Below are positions 10,901 to 20,912 of a DNA stretch of 64,000 nucleotides, in pieces. The position numbers and the translations under genes were made by a program. How positions within the stretch are numbered: the stretch's first letter is position 1; the number at the start of each line of letters is the position of its first letter. The notes under the pieces were generated by a model. It ran no database searches. It had not been told where the DNA came from and saw nothing but the letters and a program-made list of their open reading frames with translations. This stretch comes from Gnetum montanum (lineage: Eukaryota; Streptophyta; Gnetopsida; Gnetales; Gnetaceae): positions 199,492 to 263,491 of the forward strand of contig MNCI01010845.1 of assembly GCA_015680685.1 (NCBI GenBank). Direction: 5' to 3'.

Positions 10901-11807
10901 AGACTTGGCAAGAAAGTAAACGATCCAATCCTAAAACAACTCCAAGTAAAAGCTTAAAAATAATTGTAAATTCTAAAATCCCAAACACAAACAAGAGCTT
11001 TAATTGAAAATGTCCTTTCAACAAGCATTTAACAAGTAATGTGCTTTGTCATAGAGATATTAAAATGAACTAGTTCCAGAAAGCAAATGACTTAGCTCTA
11101 AACAGAGTAATGACACAATCTGAAAATACATGGCTGTAGTGTGACCTTGTCCACCAGTGCTTGTGAAAGCATGTCACTTTTGACAAGCATTCACCTCTAA
11201 TTGAAAACACCTCTATGTATCATGTAATTTGTTTTAAGCAATGGATTCGAATTGTGAAACTATACCCTAGTAATTAGACTAATAAGTTATGCTCCCATGC
11301 TTAGCATGGACAATGTTGGCATCAACAATAATAATAATAATAATAATAAAGTACATAATTCATCATTGTCTCCTTTAAGGATTGGAAAGCATCATTACCT
11401 TGAAATTGGTTTCCAGCCAAATTTAGATTCTGAAGATACCTTAGCATACCAATTTGCGGAGGGATGCAGCCTGACAATTGGTTGTGAGACATAGTCAGAT
11501 TGATTAAAAACGTCAGATTGCAAATAGATGGAGAAATTTCCCCAACGAAATCTCCAAAATCTAAATTCAGGGATTCGATTCTTTGATGATCATAAGAGCA
11601 TTGGATTCCATTCCAATTGGAGCATAGGTGATGACAGTTGCTATAACTCCAGCTGCCAAGCATATTGGATGGATCATGTGTGATGCGTGCCTTGATATCC
11701 AGCAGAGCTTTAATCTCCATTTCAGATGGAAGAGAGTAACATGGCACTATTATCATCATCAGTGCATAAAGCAGAATACCTGCAAGCGAATACAAGTCCA
11801 TGCTCAT
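7985..11807 (-). CDS. Leucine-rich-repeat receptor-like protein (RLP), two exons: 11399-11807 and 7985-10551
   Basis: A cell-surface receptor-like protein of about 991 residues without a kinase. Exon 1 encodes a hydrophobic signal peptide, an LRRNT cap (LCSNWNGIQC) and the first LRRs. The donor CAAG|GTAATG and acceptor TTTTTAG|GTAAC keep the frame across a Gly codon. Exon 2 continues to about 31 LRRs in all (pattern LxxLxLxxNxLxGxIP). An island of about 60 residues precedes the last four LRRs. After these come a CGxSxNHPC cap, a transmembrane segment (SLIALGLGFGLSFGGTIVLY) and a 14-residue cytosolic tail. Such RLPs sense peptides or microbial molecules and signal through partner kinases; the ligand is unknown here. 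ATGs lie at 11807 and 11801; the second matches the start in the duplicate at 19075. No stop or frameshift was seen, so the gene may be functional. Confidence 0.9.
10604..11324 (-). mobile_element. Degenerate solo LTR inside the RLP intron
   Basis: Starts TGATAAATAAATTTTGG, continues with 'gggagactattgcctaaggtg' and ends 'atgttggcatca'. These blocks match the starts and ends of the two LTRs at 53485-54926 and 55314-56714. It is about half their length, so it has internal deletions. The flanking 5-mers (attat, acaat) do not form a clear duplication. It lies in the same orientation as the gene, as judged from the primer-binding site of the 53-56 kb element. Confidence 0.75.
11325..11349. repeat. 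AAT microsatellite
   Basis: Eight consecutive 'aat/ata' triplets in the RLP intron, directly beside the LTR end. Confidence 0.9.
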
Positions 11808-12260
11808 CAAACTTGCAGTTGCCTATTATGGAGATCAAGGAAACTCCAATTAACACACAAATTTGTCAGATTTTATGGAACTGCACTGGGATGGAGGGAT
11901 CATATATATAATGTAAAATCTATAATGATTGTGTTAATCACTAGAATAAAATGAAACTTTGAAGATGTGGTTTGAACGAACTTTTCCCTTATCTCGCGAG
12001 AACCCAGGGGGCACGTTCATTACCGTGTCCCGTGAGTTAACGCAACATTTAGAGTCTCTGAATATGACAACATAATAATAATAATAGGACAAGCCCAACG
12101 AAATTGTGGGACGTTTATGTTGTTCCGACTTTTCCTCTCATCAATCATTGACTGCCGTGTTGCAAATATTATCACTGTAGACACGTAAAGACTGGAATTT
12201 AAAGTTTTCAATTTTGTCTTGTTTTTCCTTTCCAGGCTGATGGCCCCATTCCTGTGGGCT
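11650..12260 (-). repeat. Segmental duplication copy 1: RLP first exon start and promoter
   Basis: The signal-peptide coding start, TATA region and upstream blocks match, by eye, 18895-19320. Shared blocks include the coding start (11650-11807), 'ggtttgaac' with 'cagcgagata/ctcgcgagaa' and 'gttcatt(a/g)cc' (11965-12030), and the segment at 12120-12160, which resembles 19535-19565 joined to 51675. The second copy is therefore interrupted by the copia nest. Confidence 0.7.
11901..11912 (-). promoter_or_regulatory. Probable TATA box of the RLP gene
   Basis: The minus strand reads CATTATATATATG about 95 bases before the start codon. The same motif in the same setting (gggatcatatatata on the plus strand) is conserved in the duplicated promoter at 19101-19119. 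Confidence 0.55.
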
Positions 12261-12435
12261 GCTGTTGTCATATTATATTATTGGTTATTGCTCTGACCAT
12301 TGACGGAAGCAAATTTGCTGCAAGAGAGCAACATTGGAGAAAATTGAAGAAGAAAAATCTTTTTAATTTAGTGATCCTAATATTACCGGAGGTAACAGTA
12401 AATGACGATGTTCTGAATATCAGCTATAATCCTTG

Positions 12436-12525
12436 CCTGAAAATCTGATTTGTTTTGATGTGCAAACTATAAATAAACCTCCTGAAAATCTGATTTGTTT
12501 TGATGTGCAAACTATAAATAAACCT
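12436..12525. repeat. Perfect 45-bp tandem duplication with a TATA-like motif
   Basis: 12436-12480 and 12481-12525 are identical by eye. Each copy holds 'actataaataaacc', a good plant TATA-box sequence on the plus strand. No plus-strand gene is recognisable downstream. Confidence 0.85.
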
Positions 12526-13735
12526 CTCATTCACCGTGAGAGTGAGTCTATTTCCTTTTCTTTTATTTCTTATGGATTTGCCTCTGTTTCTGAATTTCTT
12601 TAGATTCCTGCCGTGCGTAATTTTTCAGCTTTTCAAACTTGCTTTCAATTCCTATCCGTCACTAAGGCCTTGAGACAATTTCTGTATTAGAATACTTGTG
12701 TGCCCACAAGCATCACTATCGGCCCACAGGCCCACAACCCCGTTCTTGACTGTGTCGTAAATGTGTGGACTCCATTGTCAAGCATAAAGTCGTCTTTTTT
12801 AACTGTTTATCAATCATTTTTCCATTACCCAATGACCACCATCCACGTCATGGACTACACATCAAAACTTAGTGGCATACTTTGGTCATTGATATTACCT
12901 GTGCCTGTGCACCTCTTCAAGATGATGTAATTAAAGCTTGACCTTCTTACAATCAAACCTGCAAAATTGGCATCTCAGGGCCACAAGTCCCAAGATACAA
13001 GATACAAGATCCAATCCACTATAAATAATTGAGCTGACTAGTCAGTCATTACATGCATATTCGCTAATCACTGATGCTGGAAATTTGGAAAAGCTTTTTA
13101 ATGGATCTTTCCTTCTTGTTTTACCTCAGCATTTCACATTTAGTTAGTTACTTACGGCCCTTACAGAAAGTGGCTGGAGACAGAGCACCGTAACTATCAC
13201 GACATCGACAAAATCTACCACAATGAATTTTCTCACACTGCATTTATTATTCAGCTATCATCTTTGTTTATATTCTACAATATATCTATTTTGCAATATC
13301 ATAACATCACATCATGTGACAGATGTATGAACAATAAATCAGTGTGGTAGAAATGTAAATGCTTAAATGGATGTTGAATATTAACAGAAAAGATATATGT
13401 AGTTGTATAGTTTGTTTTGTTGATGAACTTGGATATGGATTCATGCAATAAAATTTCAAAAATTATGGTATATAAAGTTCAAGGGGCACACATACAATGT
13501 AGAACCAAACCAAGTTAAATATGATATCTAAAGTTGTGTAATAAGGAGGTAAATTTGCTTGCTTTATGGATGAAATATGGTTTCTCTTAAGTGTATAGGC
13601 TCTCTGGAATGTTATAGATGAAATATCAGTATTTAGTATTACATGTTAGAATCTTTTGTCTAATGAGGGACATGATTTATTCGCATTGCTTTGCCAAGTT
13701 GAGCTTAAGCATGATCCTTTAACATGATCATGCTT
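12526..13735. other. Spacer without a recognisable gene
   Basis: AT-rich region upstream of the RLP gene. The stretch at 12770-12850 resembles one unit of the 52503-52914 triplicate (shared 'ggactccattgtcaa' and 'ccaatgac(c/t)acca'), consistent with the RLP upstream duplication continuing on the far side of the nest. Confidence 0.45.
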
Positions 13736-13804
13736 TAGCAATGATGGCTGAGAATTCTCTTGGTACATTTTAGTTCCCTATTGTACAGTTGTTGTGGGTT
13801 TGGG

Positions 13805-14127
13805 TGTTAAATTCAGGAATAGATAAAGAACTGAAGAAAACAGAAAACACAAGCAACACACACAGCTTTGTGTGGCATTTAAGCAAGCACACCACCGGAA
13901 ATACATGAGAATTTTTATTAAATAATAATTGCTAGATACAATTATGAAACAACAACGTTTTTGGACCATTACGGAAGAGAATGGAAACTGGACCAGTAAC
14001 TACTGGTTAACTATTACTCTAACTATTGTTAACTACTGCTAACTATTGTTCACTGTTGTTAACTACTGCTCTAATTGCTGTTAACAGGTTTTGACCCGTG
14101 TTGAATCAGTCACCACTTAACTTAACA
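13805..14127 (-). repeat. copia 3' LTR
   Basis: Paired with 17891-18213. Includes several repeats of a 'gttaactactgct'-type unit (about 14000-14090), each containing the palindrome GTTAAC. Confidence 0.9.
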
Positions 14128-14415
14128 ATCTCCCACTTGGAGATTGATCAAACAAAAAACAATGCCTCCTCATTGCTAACCATGGAGGCCTGCTAAGGTT
14201 GTGCAAAGTTTCAGCTTAGCAAAGGTAACTGCCTTGGTTAACATGTCTGCAGGATTGTTTGAACCAGGAATCTTCCTCAGTAATAATGTTCCATCATCTA
14301 ACAATTTTCAAATATGATGATACCTCAGCTGAATGTGTTTGGATTTGGAATAGAAGACTGGATTTTTAGCTAGATGTATGGCACTTCGACTGCCAGTGAA
14401 AAGCTCATTACTGTC

Positions 14416-17400
14416 CTATGTCTTACCCAATTCTTTTAGAAGAACCTTCAGCCAGATCATCTCTTTTCCAGCTTCTGAGATAGCCATATATTCTGCTTCT
14501 GTGGTTGAGAGAGCAATGCTCTGCTGAAGTCGAGACATCCAGCTCACAGCCGTGTTGCCCACGGTAAAGAGACAACCAGTGGTGCTCTTCCTACTATCAG
14601 AGTCACCTCCTAGATCCGCATTAAAAAAACCCTGTAGAGTAATGCTGCTCCTTTTAAAACAAAGTGGCATACTTGAAGTTCCTTTCAGATATCTTAAGAG
14701 CCACTTTATAGCTTCCCAATGCTCCCTTCCTGGATCAGACATAAACCTACTAACAACTCCCACTACATGAGCTATGTCTGGCCTAGTACATACCATAGCA
14801 TACATCAAGCTTCCAACTGCTGAAGCATAGAGTACTTTGGCTATGTGTTTTCTCTCCTCATCTATCTTTGGTGCTTACTCCTTGGAGAGATGAACATGGC
14901 TTCCCATAGGAGTATTTATGATCTTGGCATCTTGNNNNNNNNNNNNNNNNNNNNNNNNNNNNNNNNNNNNNNNNNNNNNNNNNNNNNNNNNNNNNNNNNN
15001 NNNNNNNNNNNNNNNNNNNNNNNNNNNNNNNNNNNNNNNNNNNNNNNNNNNNNNNNNNNNNNNNNNNNNNNNNNNNNNNNNNNNNNNNNNNNNNNNNNNN
15101 NNNNNNCTGGTTGTGTCATGTAAATGTCTTCTTCAAGGTCACCATGTAGAAATGCAGTTTTGACATCTAGCTGCTCTAGATGCAAATCATCAGCAGCCAC
15201 AATACTTAGCACTACTCTAACGGTAGTCAACTTTACTACAGGTGAAAAAATTTCTATGTAGTCAATTCCTTTTTTCTACTAGAAACCCTTAACTACTAAC
15301 CTTACTTTGTATCTTTTGCTGCCATCATGTTCTTCCTTGACCCTGTACACCCACTTATTCTGCAATGCCTTCTTTCCTTTTGGTAGCTCAGTTAGTGTCC
15401 ATGTCATATTTTTGTGGAGTGACTTTATCTCATCTCTCATAGCCACCTCCCACTCAACACAATTTGTTGCCTACATTGCTTCATCCAAACATTATGGTTC
15501 CCCAGCGTCAGTCAACAATAAGTAATGTAACGAGGGAAAGTACCTTTCTCTAGGCTTTGGTGTTCTTGCAGACCTTCTCAACTGAGGCTCTGGTGTGGCT
15601 GTTTCTGCAACTTCATTTTCATTTTCAGCTATCCTGTTTCTAAGATTTGCTTGAATCTTTCCATCCACATCCCTCTCAGATATCTCTTCTAGTTCAGCCT
15701 TCTCACATTCCTTTTCTTGCTTCCCTGCAATGTTGGATTCTAAATCAAACTTATCCTTGTATACCATGTGTTCATTAAAAATGACATCCTTGTGTCTGAT
15801 AATTTTCCTATTTTGATCATCCCAGAAACAATAACCAAAATTATCGGAACCATAGCCAATAAAATAACATTTCTTGGCTTTAGGATCCAGCTTATCTCTA
15901 TCATTTGAATCAATATGCACATACGAGACACACCCAAAAATTTTCAAATGTGAAAGATTTACCTCCTTCCCAGTCCATACATCCTCTGGTATTTTGAACT
16001 CCAATGGAACTAAACGTGCTCAATTAATGAGGTAGGCTGCTATGTTAACTACATTTGCCCAAAAGAACTTTGGTAGCCCAGAGTGTATTCTCATGCTCCT
16101 AGCTCTTTCATTCAAGGTTCTGTTCATCCGTTCAGCAACATCGTTTTGCTCTGGCATTCTTGGAGCTATCTTGATCATCCTGATCCCATTTTCTGAATAG
16201 AAATTCTTAAATTCTTGGCTGTCATATTCCCCTCCATTATCTGACTTCAGACATTTTATTTTTAAACCAGTTTGATTTTCTACTTTAGCTTTCCACCTTT
16301 TAAAAGTAGCAAATACATCATATTTATTTTTAAGAAAATAAACCCATACCTTCCTAGTGGAATCATCAATGAAGGTGACATAATAGCTTGAGCCTCCAAG
16401 AGACTTCATTGGAGCTGGCCCCCATACATCTGAATGCACTAGTTCAAGCTTTTGAGTCTATGCTATCCTCCCTATCTTTGAGAAAGTAACTCGTTTTTAC
16501 TTCCCATAAACACAATCTTCACACAAGCCAACATCATCACACTTAAATTTTGGTAACTTTCCCTTTGAAGCCAATAACTTCATACCTTTTTTGCTCATGT
16601 GCCCAAGTCTTTGGTGCCATAGGACTGAATCACCATCATAGTTAACAACTGCAACTGCATCTTTCTTTGCTATAGTCATGTACAATGTTCCCACCTTATT
16701 GCCTCGTGCAACAACCAAGTTTCCCTTGGTAATCTTCCATGATCTATCACCAAATGTTGTTGTATACCCATCCAAATCCATCTGACTCACGGAGATTAAA
16801 TTTTTCTTAAGTCCAGGAGCATGTCTTACATCTTGCAGTTTCCATTGCATCCCTTGGGTGGTTTTTATTTGAACTTCACCCTTCCCCACAATATCCAAAG
16901 GTTCATCATCTGCAAGATAAACCTTTCCAAACTTCCCTGCAACATAATTGTGTAACAATTCCTTGCATGGAGTGGAGTGGAATGAAGCACCTAAATTTAG
17001 AATCCAAGATTCAATGGGATTGTCCACACAACAAATCAAAGCATCAGCAATAATCTCTGTTGCTACATTCGCTGATTCATCATCTTGAGTGTGATTTTTC
17101 TTCTTCTTTGGTGCCCTGCACTGATTTCTAAAGTGACCCTTCTTGTCACAATTCCAACAAACAACTTCCCTATGATTTTTAGATTTTCCTCTGCCTCTGG
17201 ACTTTGATCTACCATTACCATGGTTTTGACCACGTTGTGAGCTCTTACCTCTGCTTTCTATATTCAAAGTAGACCCTGAGGATTCGCTTGATTCCCTTCT
17301 GCGAATGTCCTCACTAAGAATCAAGTCTTGAATATCATTCAACTTTAATTTTAAAGTACCTGATGAGCTACTCATAGCAGTCACTATTGCAGACCAACTC

Positions 17401-17858
17401 TCTGGCAAAGAAGAAAGCAAAATCAACGCCTTGATTTCATCCTTAAAGGTGATCACCACTGAATTCAATTGACTAATTATCATATTGAATTCATTGATGT
17501 GATTTGTACATGAGGAACCTTCACCCATCTTCAGATTGAATAACTGACACATCAAATATACCTTGTTTGCAGCAGATGGCTTTTCATACATACTTGACAA
17601 CGTTTTCATTAAACCTGTAATGGTTGTCTCATTAACAATGTTGAATGCAATGTTTCTTGCCAATGTCAATCTAATCACACCAAGTGCCTAGTGATCTAAG
17701 AGATTCCAATCTTCTTGATCCATTTGATCTGGCTTCTTCCCTAGTAGCGGTTCATGCAACTTCTTTTGATACAGATAATCTTCAATTTGCATCTTCCAGA
17801 ACCCAAAGTCTGTTCCATCAAATTTGTTGATCCGGACTTTCCCATCCTCGGATGTCAT
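14416..17858 (-). pseudogene. copia gag-pol polyprotein with stops and a gap
   Basis: Starts at ATG 17858-17856 (MTSEDGKVRINKFDG). Gag contains an intact CCHC knuckle, CWNCDKKGHFRNQC. The protease motif reads WILNLGASFH, with the catalytic Asp-Ser changed to Asn-Leu. Integrase shows the zinc region, DVWGP, SDNGGEY and AERMNRTL, so its DDE triad is kept. RT begins [20 protein letters not shown] at about 15190 and runs into the gap. RNase H (14808-14416) has ALSTTEAEY. In-frame stops lie near 17685, 16494, 16455 and 16017. Several fit single C-to-T changes of Gln or Arg codons. The product cannot be active. Confidence 0.85.
14935..15106. other. Assembly gap (172 N)
   Basis: Run of n inside the copia RT domain. 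Copia elements have roughly 190 residues between the flanking motifs, so the true missing length is probably larger than 172 bases. The RT catalytic core lies in the gap. Confidence 0.95.
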
Positions 17859-17890
17859 TGCTCCCACCAATCCGTGGCTTCGATACCAGT

Positions 17891-18213
17891 TGTTAAATTC
17901 AAGAACAGATAACGAATTGAAGAAAACAGAAAACACAGGCAACACACACAGCTTTGTGTCACGTTTAAGCAAGCACACCACTATAAATACATGAGAATTG
18001 TTATTAAATAATAATTGCTAGATACAATTATGAAATAGCAACGTTTTTGGGTTGTTACGGAAGAGAACAGAAACTGGACCAGTAACTACTTGTTAACTAT
18101 TACTCTAACTGTTGTTAACTACTACTAACTATTGCTCACTGCTGTTAACTACTGCTCTAACTGTTGTTAACTGGTTTTGACCCGTGTTGGATCAGTCACC
18201 ACTTAAATTAACA
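17891..18213 (-). repeat. copia 5' LTR
   Basis: Same length and termini as 13805-14127. Followed in element sense by the primer-binding site. Confidence 0.9.
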
Positions 18214-18262
18214 TTGGGTAGCAATGGTGGCTGAGAATTCTCTTACTGCATTTAGTTCCCTG

Positions 18263-18890
18263 AGGATTCTTTATCTCCAAACCTTTCCCTTTTATGACTA
18301 ACTTCTTGCTCAATGGATTCATCTTTTATAGCCCATCATTTGATTTGTGAGTTCATATACTTTTCTCTAAAGTTTGATAGGTTGGTCAAGTGGAAGCACA
18401 ATAGCTACATAAAGAACTTATTAATTTAAGCTTTCTTGGAAAAGAAGTTGCACCTTGGAAAAGAAGTTGCACTAGTATATACTTATCAACTAAGCAATTC
18501 CACACTGATAATCCTCACCATTATCAACCTAGGCTTGTCCCAAAAAATGGAGGTGGTTATTTTTCTAAATAACCATATATGAAAATCTGTTGTGATTAAA
18601 ATATTTGTTAGTGTTGTGGAGGTAATATTATTTAGCCTTATCATATAGGGTCCCTAAAGTGTTATGGATGGAATATTATTTAGACATTTGGCTTTATCAA
18701 TAGGCTCTCCTGGATCCTTATGGATGAAATTATATTTATGTGTTGGTTTGCCTAGAATGTTATGAAAAAATATTATTTAGCTTTACTTATCTATAATTGG
18801 TAGTTGGCCTTTAGACCAAAACCAAAACCAAAACCAAAATTATTTAGCATTACATATAAGGTCCCTAAATCATTACCAATTTGAAAAATT
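18263..18890. other. Spacer without a recognisable gene
   Basis: AT-rich. Contains three loosely repeated units around '(c)tta(t)ggatgaaatattatttag' (about 18650-18790) and a short 'accaaa' run at 18816-18839. No LRR-coding sequence is seen, although the RLP duplicate's remaining exons would be expected here. Confidence 0.5.
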
Positions 18891-18894
18891 AACA

Positions 18895-19075
18895 AAGAGT
18901 AACCTGGTTTCCCAATGGTTGCTATAACTCTAGCCACAAAGAGAATCCTTGGGATCCTATGATGTGTGCCTTTAGATCCAGCAAAGCTTAAATCTCCAAT
19001 TTGGATGGAAGAGTAACATTGCACTAGTATCATCAGCTCACAAAATAGCATGAACACAACTGAATACAGCTCCAT
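18895..19075 (-). pseudogene. RLP pseudogene fragment (first-exon start)
   Basis: ATG at 19075-19073 opens MELYSVVFMLFCELMILVQC, which aligns with the signal peptide of the RLP at 11801. A frameshift follows shortly after CYSS, and the remaining DNA still matches the LRRNT-coding bases up to about 18900. No LRR exon follows. With its promoter block (19076-19320) this is a truncated tandem duplicate of the 8-12 kb gene. Confidence 0.75.
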
Positions 19076-19565
19076 GTTCACCAACTTGCATTTTGAAGAA
19101 GGGATCATATATATATATACATCTATTCATGCATTTTAATTACTTTTTTTAGTTTCCAAAATAGTAAAAAAGACTTTAACTAAGAAATAAAATTAAAATT
19201 TGACGGTATGGTTTGAACTTTGAACTTTTTCTTTTCAGCGAGATAACCCAGCCAACGTGTTCATTGCCCTGTCCCATAGTTTGCGTAACGTTTATAGTCT
19301 CTCAATATGAGATAAGCGTAGATTATACCTTTGATCTTGTATGCCTTTGCTGTGTCGTTTGTATTTCTATTCTGTGAATAATAAGAAAATCAATAAGACT
19401 GCTTATGCTGAGTTGTTTTCGTGTTTCTAGAAGTGAAATGTGAAAGACATCCATTCTTTTAAAGTTGAGAAATGAAATCAATAGATGCAGCATTGAAAAC
19501 AGAAAGCTCATGTAATGTAACTAAACATACCCTTGGACTTTTCTTCCTTTCATCATTGAATGACC
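19076..19565 (-). repeat. Segmental duplication copy 2: RLP promoter
   Basis: Matches 11811-12160 in order: the TATA region, the 'ggtttgaac' and 'gttcattgccctgtccc' block at 19210-19280, 'tctc(t)aatatga' and 'gacttttc'. The match is cut at 19565 by the copia element and appears to resume at 51675. Confidence 0.65.
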
Positions 19566-19799
19566 TGTAAGGTGTGTTTATGCATTGACATGGCCTCCAT
19601 ATCCATTGATGCTTTTAGGTCCCTTTCATAGACACTTGGAGGTTGCATACACCATCATTGCAGAGTGCCATGTGAAAGAAAAATTTGAACAAGATTAGTC
19701 AAAGGCATAAATGACTGAAGGTCAGTTTCATTTTGCTTCTGCATTTTGTACTTTAATTACTTGTGCAATTTTGTTTTTCGACACAATTATTTTCTTACA
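19566..19799 (+). repeat. copia 5' LTR (deleted form)
   Basis: Starts TGTAAGGTGTGTTTATG and ends TTCTTACA. It lacks roughly 170 bases present in the 3' LTR, between 'ctccatat' and 'ttaggtccctttcatagac'. Confidence 0.75.
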
Positions 19800-20912
19800 T
19801 TTGGTATTGAAGGGTTAGATCTTTGTCTTGATGCATTTTGACGATGGTGCAATTGTCTGGCCTGAATTTTAGTTGAGTTTGAATTAAATTGAATTCTAGT
19901 TTTGTCATCCACTTCACTAATGCCTGGGATATTTAAGTCTATAATATGTTATGTTGCTGCTTCACTAGCACACAAACCTCAAAAATAGTAGGCTTTGAAC
20001 TTTACTACCATAGGTTTGAAGTAGAAAAGTTTTACAACGTGTCTGGTCACATTCTAACTTAGAATTCAAAGGTAAAACATTAGCATATAGAAATATTACA
20101 AAACACACACCATTATTCTAATAATGGAAATCCTCGAACCAAATGTCAAATCATACTATTTTCATTGATTAGGGACTTGTCAAAGTTGAACTTTATCCAT
20201 GGCTTTTTCTGTGGCTGACAAGGGTTTGCCTACAAATCCATTTAAATGTTTCTTTTCTTAAAAAGAAAAAAAAACTAGATTGACCTAGTGTTTCCTTTTT
20301 CCACCCATCACTGTCCAAAGGTATCATGGCTATAAAGCGTTACAAGTCAAAGGATAACTTTGCTAATGTCCTAAGCAAGTTGGTTATATGCATTTTTGAT
20401 AAAATTATGTTTATACCATGTTAAGTTTGGAAATTCGTCAATTTTATAAATATTTTGTATATGTATGCATCATTATAACTAGTGATCTATATAATTTTGT
20501 ATAATTAGAGAGTAGCCACAGCATCTTTAATTATGGAAAATTATGTACTAAGAGCTTTTGGATCACATATGGTAGACAACATTTAAAATTGTGATTTATC
20601 ATATGTAATATGATAAATTTTATGTCATAGGAATTTTTGTATTTAATATGATTACTTAGGATGATATGTTAAATTATTTTTCTTAACTTACCCATAGGGA
20701 TTAGGAAAAGGAATATAATTTAATAGTTTCATCATAAGGATATATGAATATGTTTGAATTAAAATTTAGCCCACAGGCAATTTTATGTCATTTGATTCAT
20801 ATTTTTTATGTTTTACATTGGTAAATATGTATTATGGTATTTTAACCAAAAATTTAGTGACATAAGTATGTTGATTATGTAGTTGTACAACTTGTAAGCT
20901 ACTCTGATTTTA
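19800..20912 (+). other. copia leader, non-coding
   Basis: AT-rich stretch between the primer-binding site (19801-19814) and the gag remnant. No ORF of note. Confidence 0.6.

Larger units (their letters stand above)
10552..11398 (-). other. Intron of the RLP gene
   Basis: Bounded by GT (minus strand, 11398-11397) and AG (10553-10552). Of its 847 bases, 721 are a degenerate LTR, leaving about 126 bases of older intron. Without removing it the reading frame breaks in a run of Tyr codons from the ATA repeat, which supports splicing. Confidence 0.8.
13805..18213 (-). mobile_element. Ty1/copia element, full length, minus strand
   Basis: Two 323-bp LTRs (13805-14127 and 17891-18213) start TGTTAA and end TTAACA. 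A perfect 5-bp target-site duplication, ttggg, flanks them (13800-13804 and 18214-18218). In element sense, the primer-binding site TGGTATCGAAG (17878-17888) follows the 5' LTR and resembles the initiator-Met tRNA site of copia elements. The polypurine tract CTCCAAGTGGGAGAT (14128-14142) precedes the 3' LTR. Domain order gag-protease-integrase-RT-RNase H confirms copia. The LTRs still look closely similar, but point mutations disable the ORF and RT is partly lost in an assembly gap. Confidence 0.93.

Noticed and set aside
18791-19108. A 105-codon minus-strand ORF as a functional small secreted protein
   Set aside because: Only its signal peptide matches the RLP; a frameshift and a low-complexity Gly-Phe tail from an 'accaaa' repeat show it is a pseudogene fragment.
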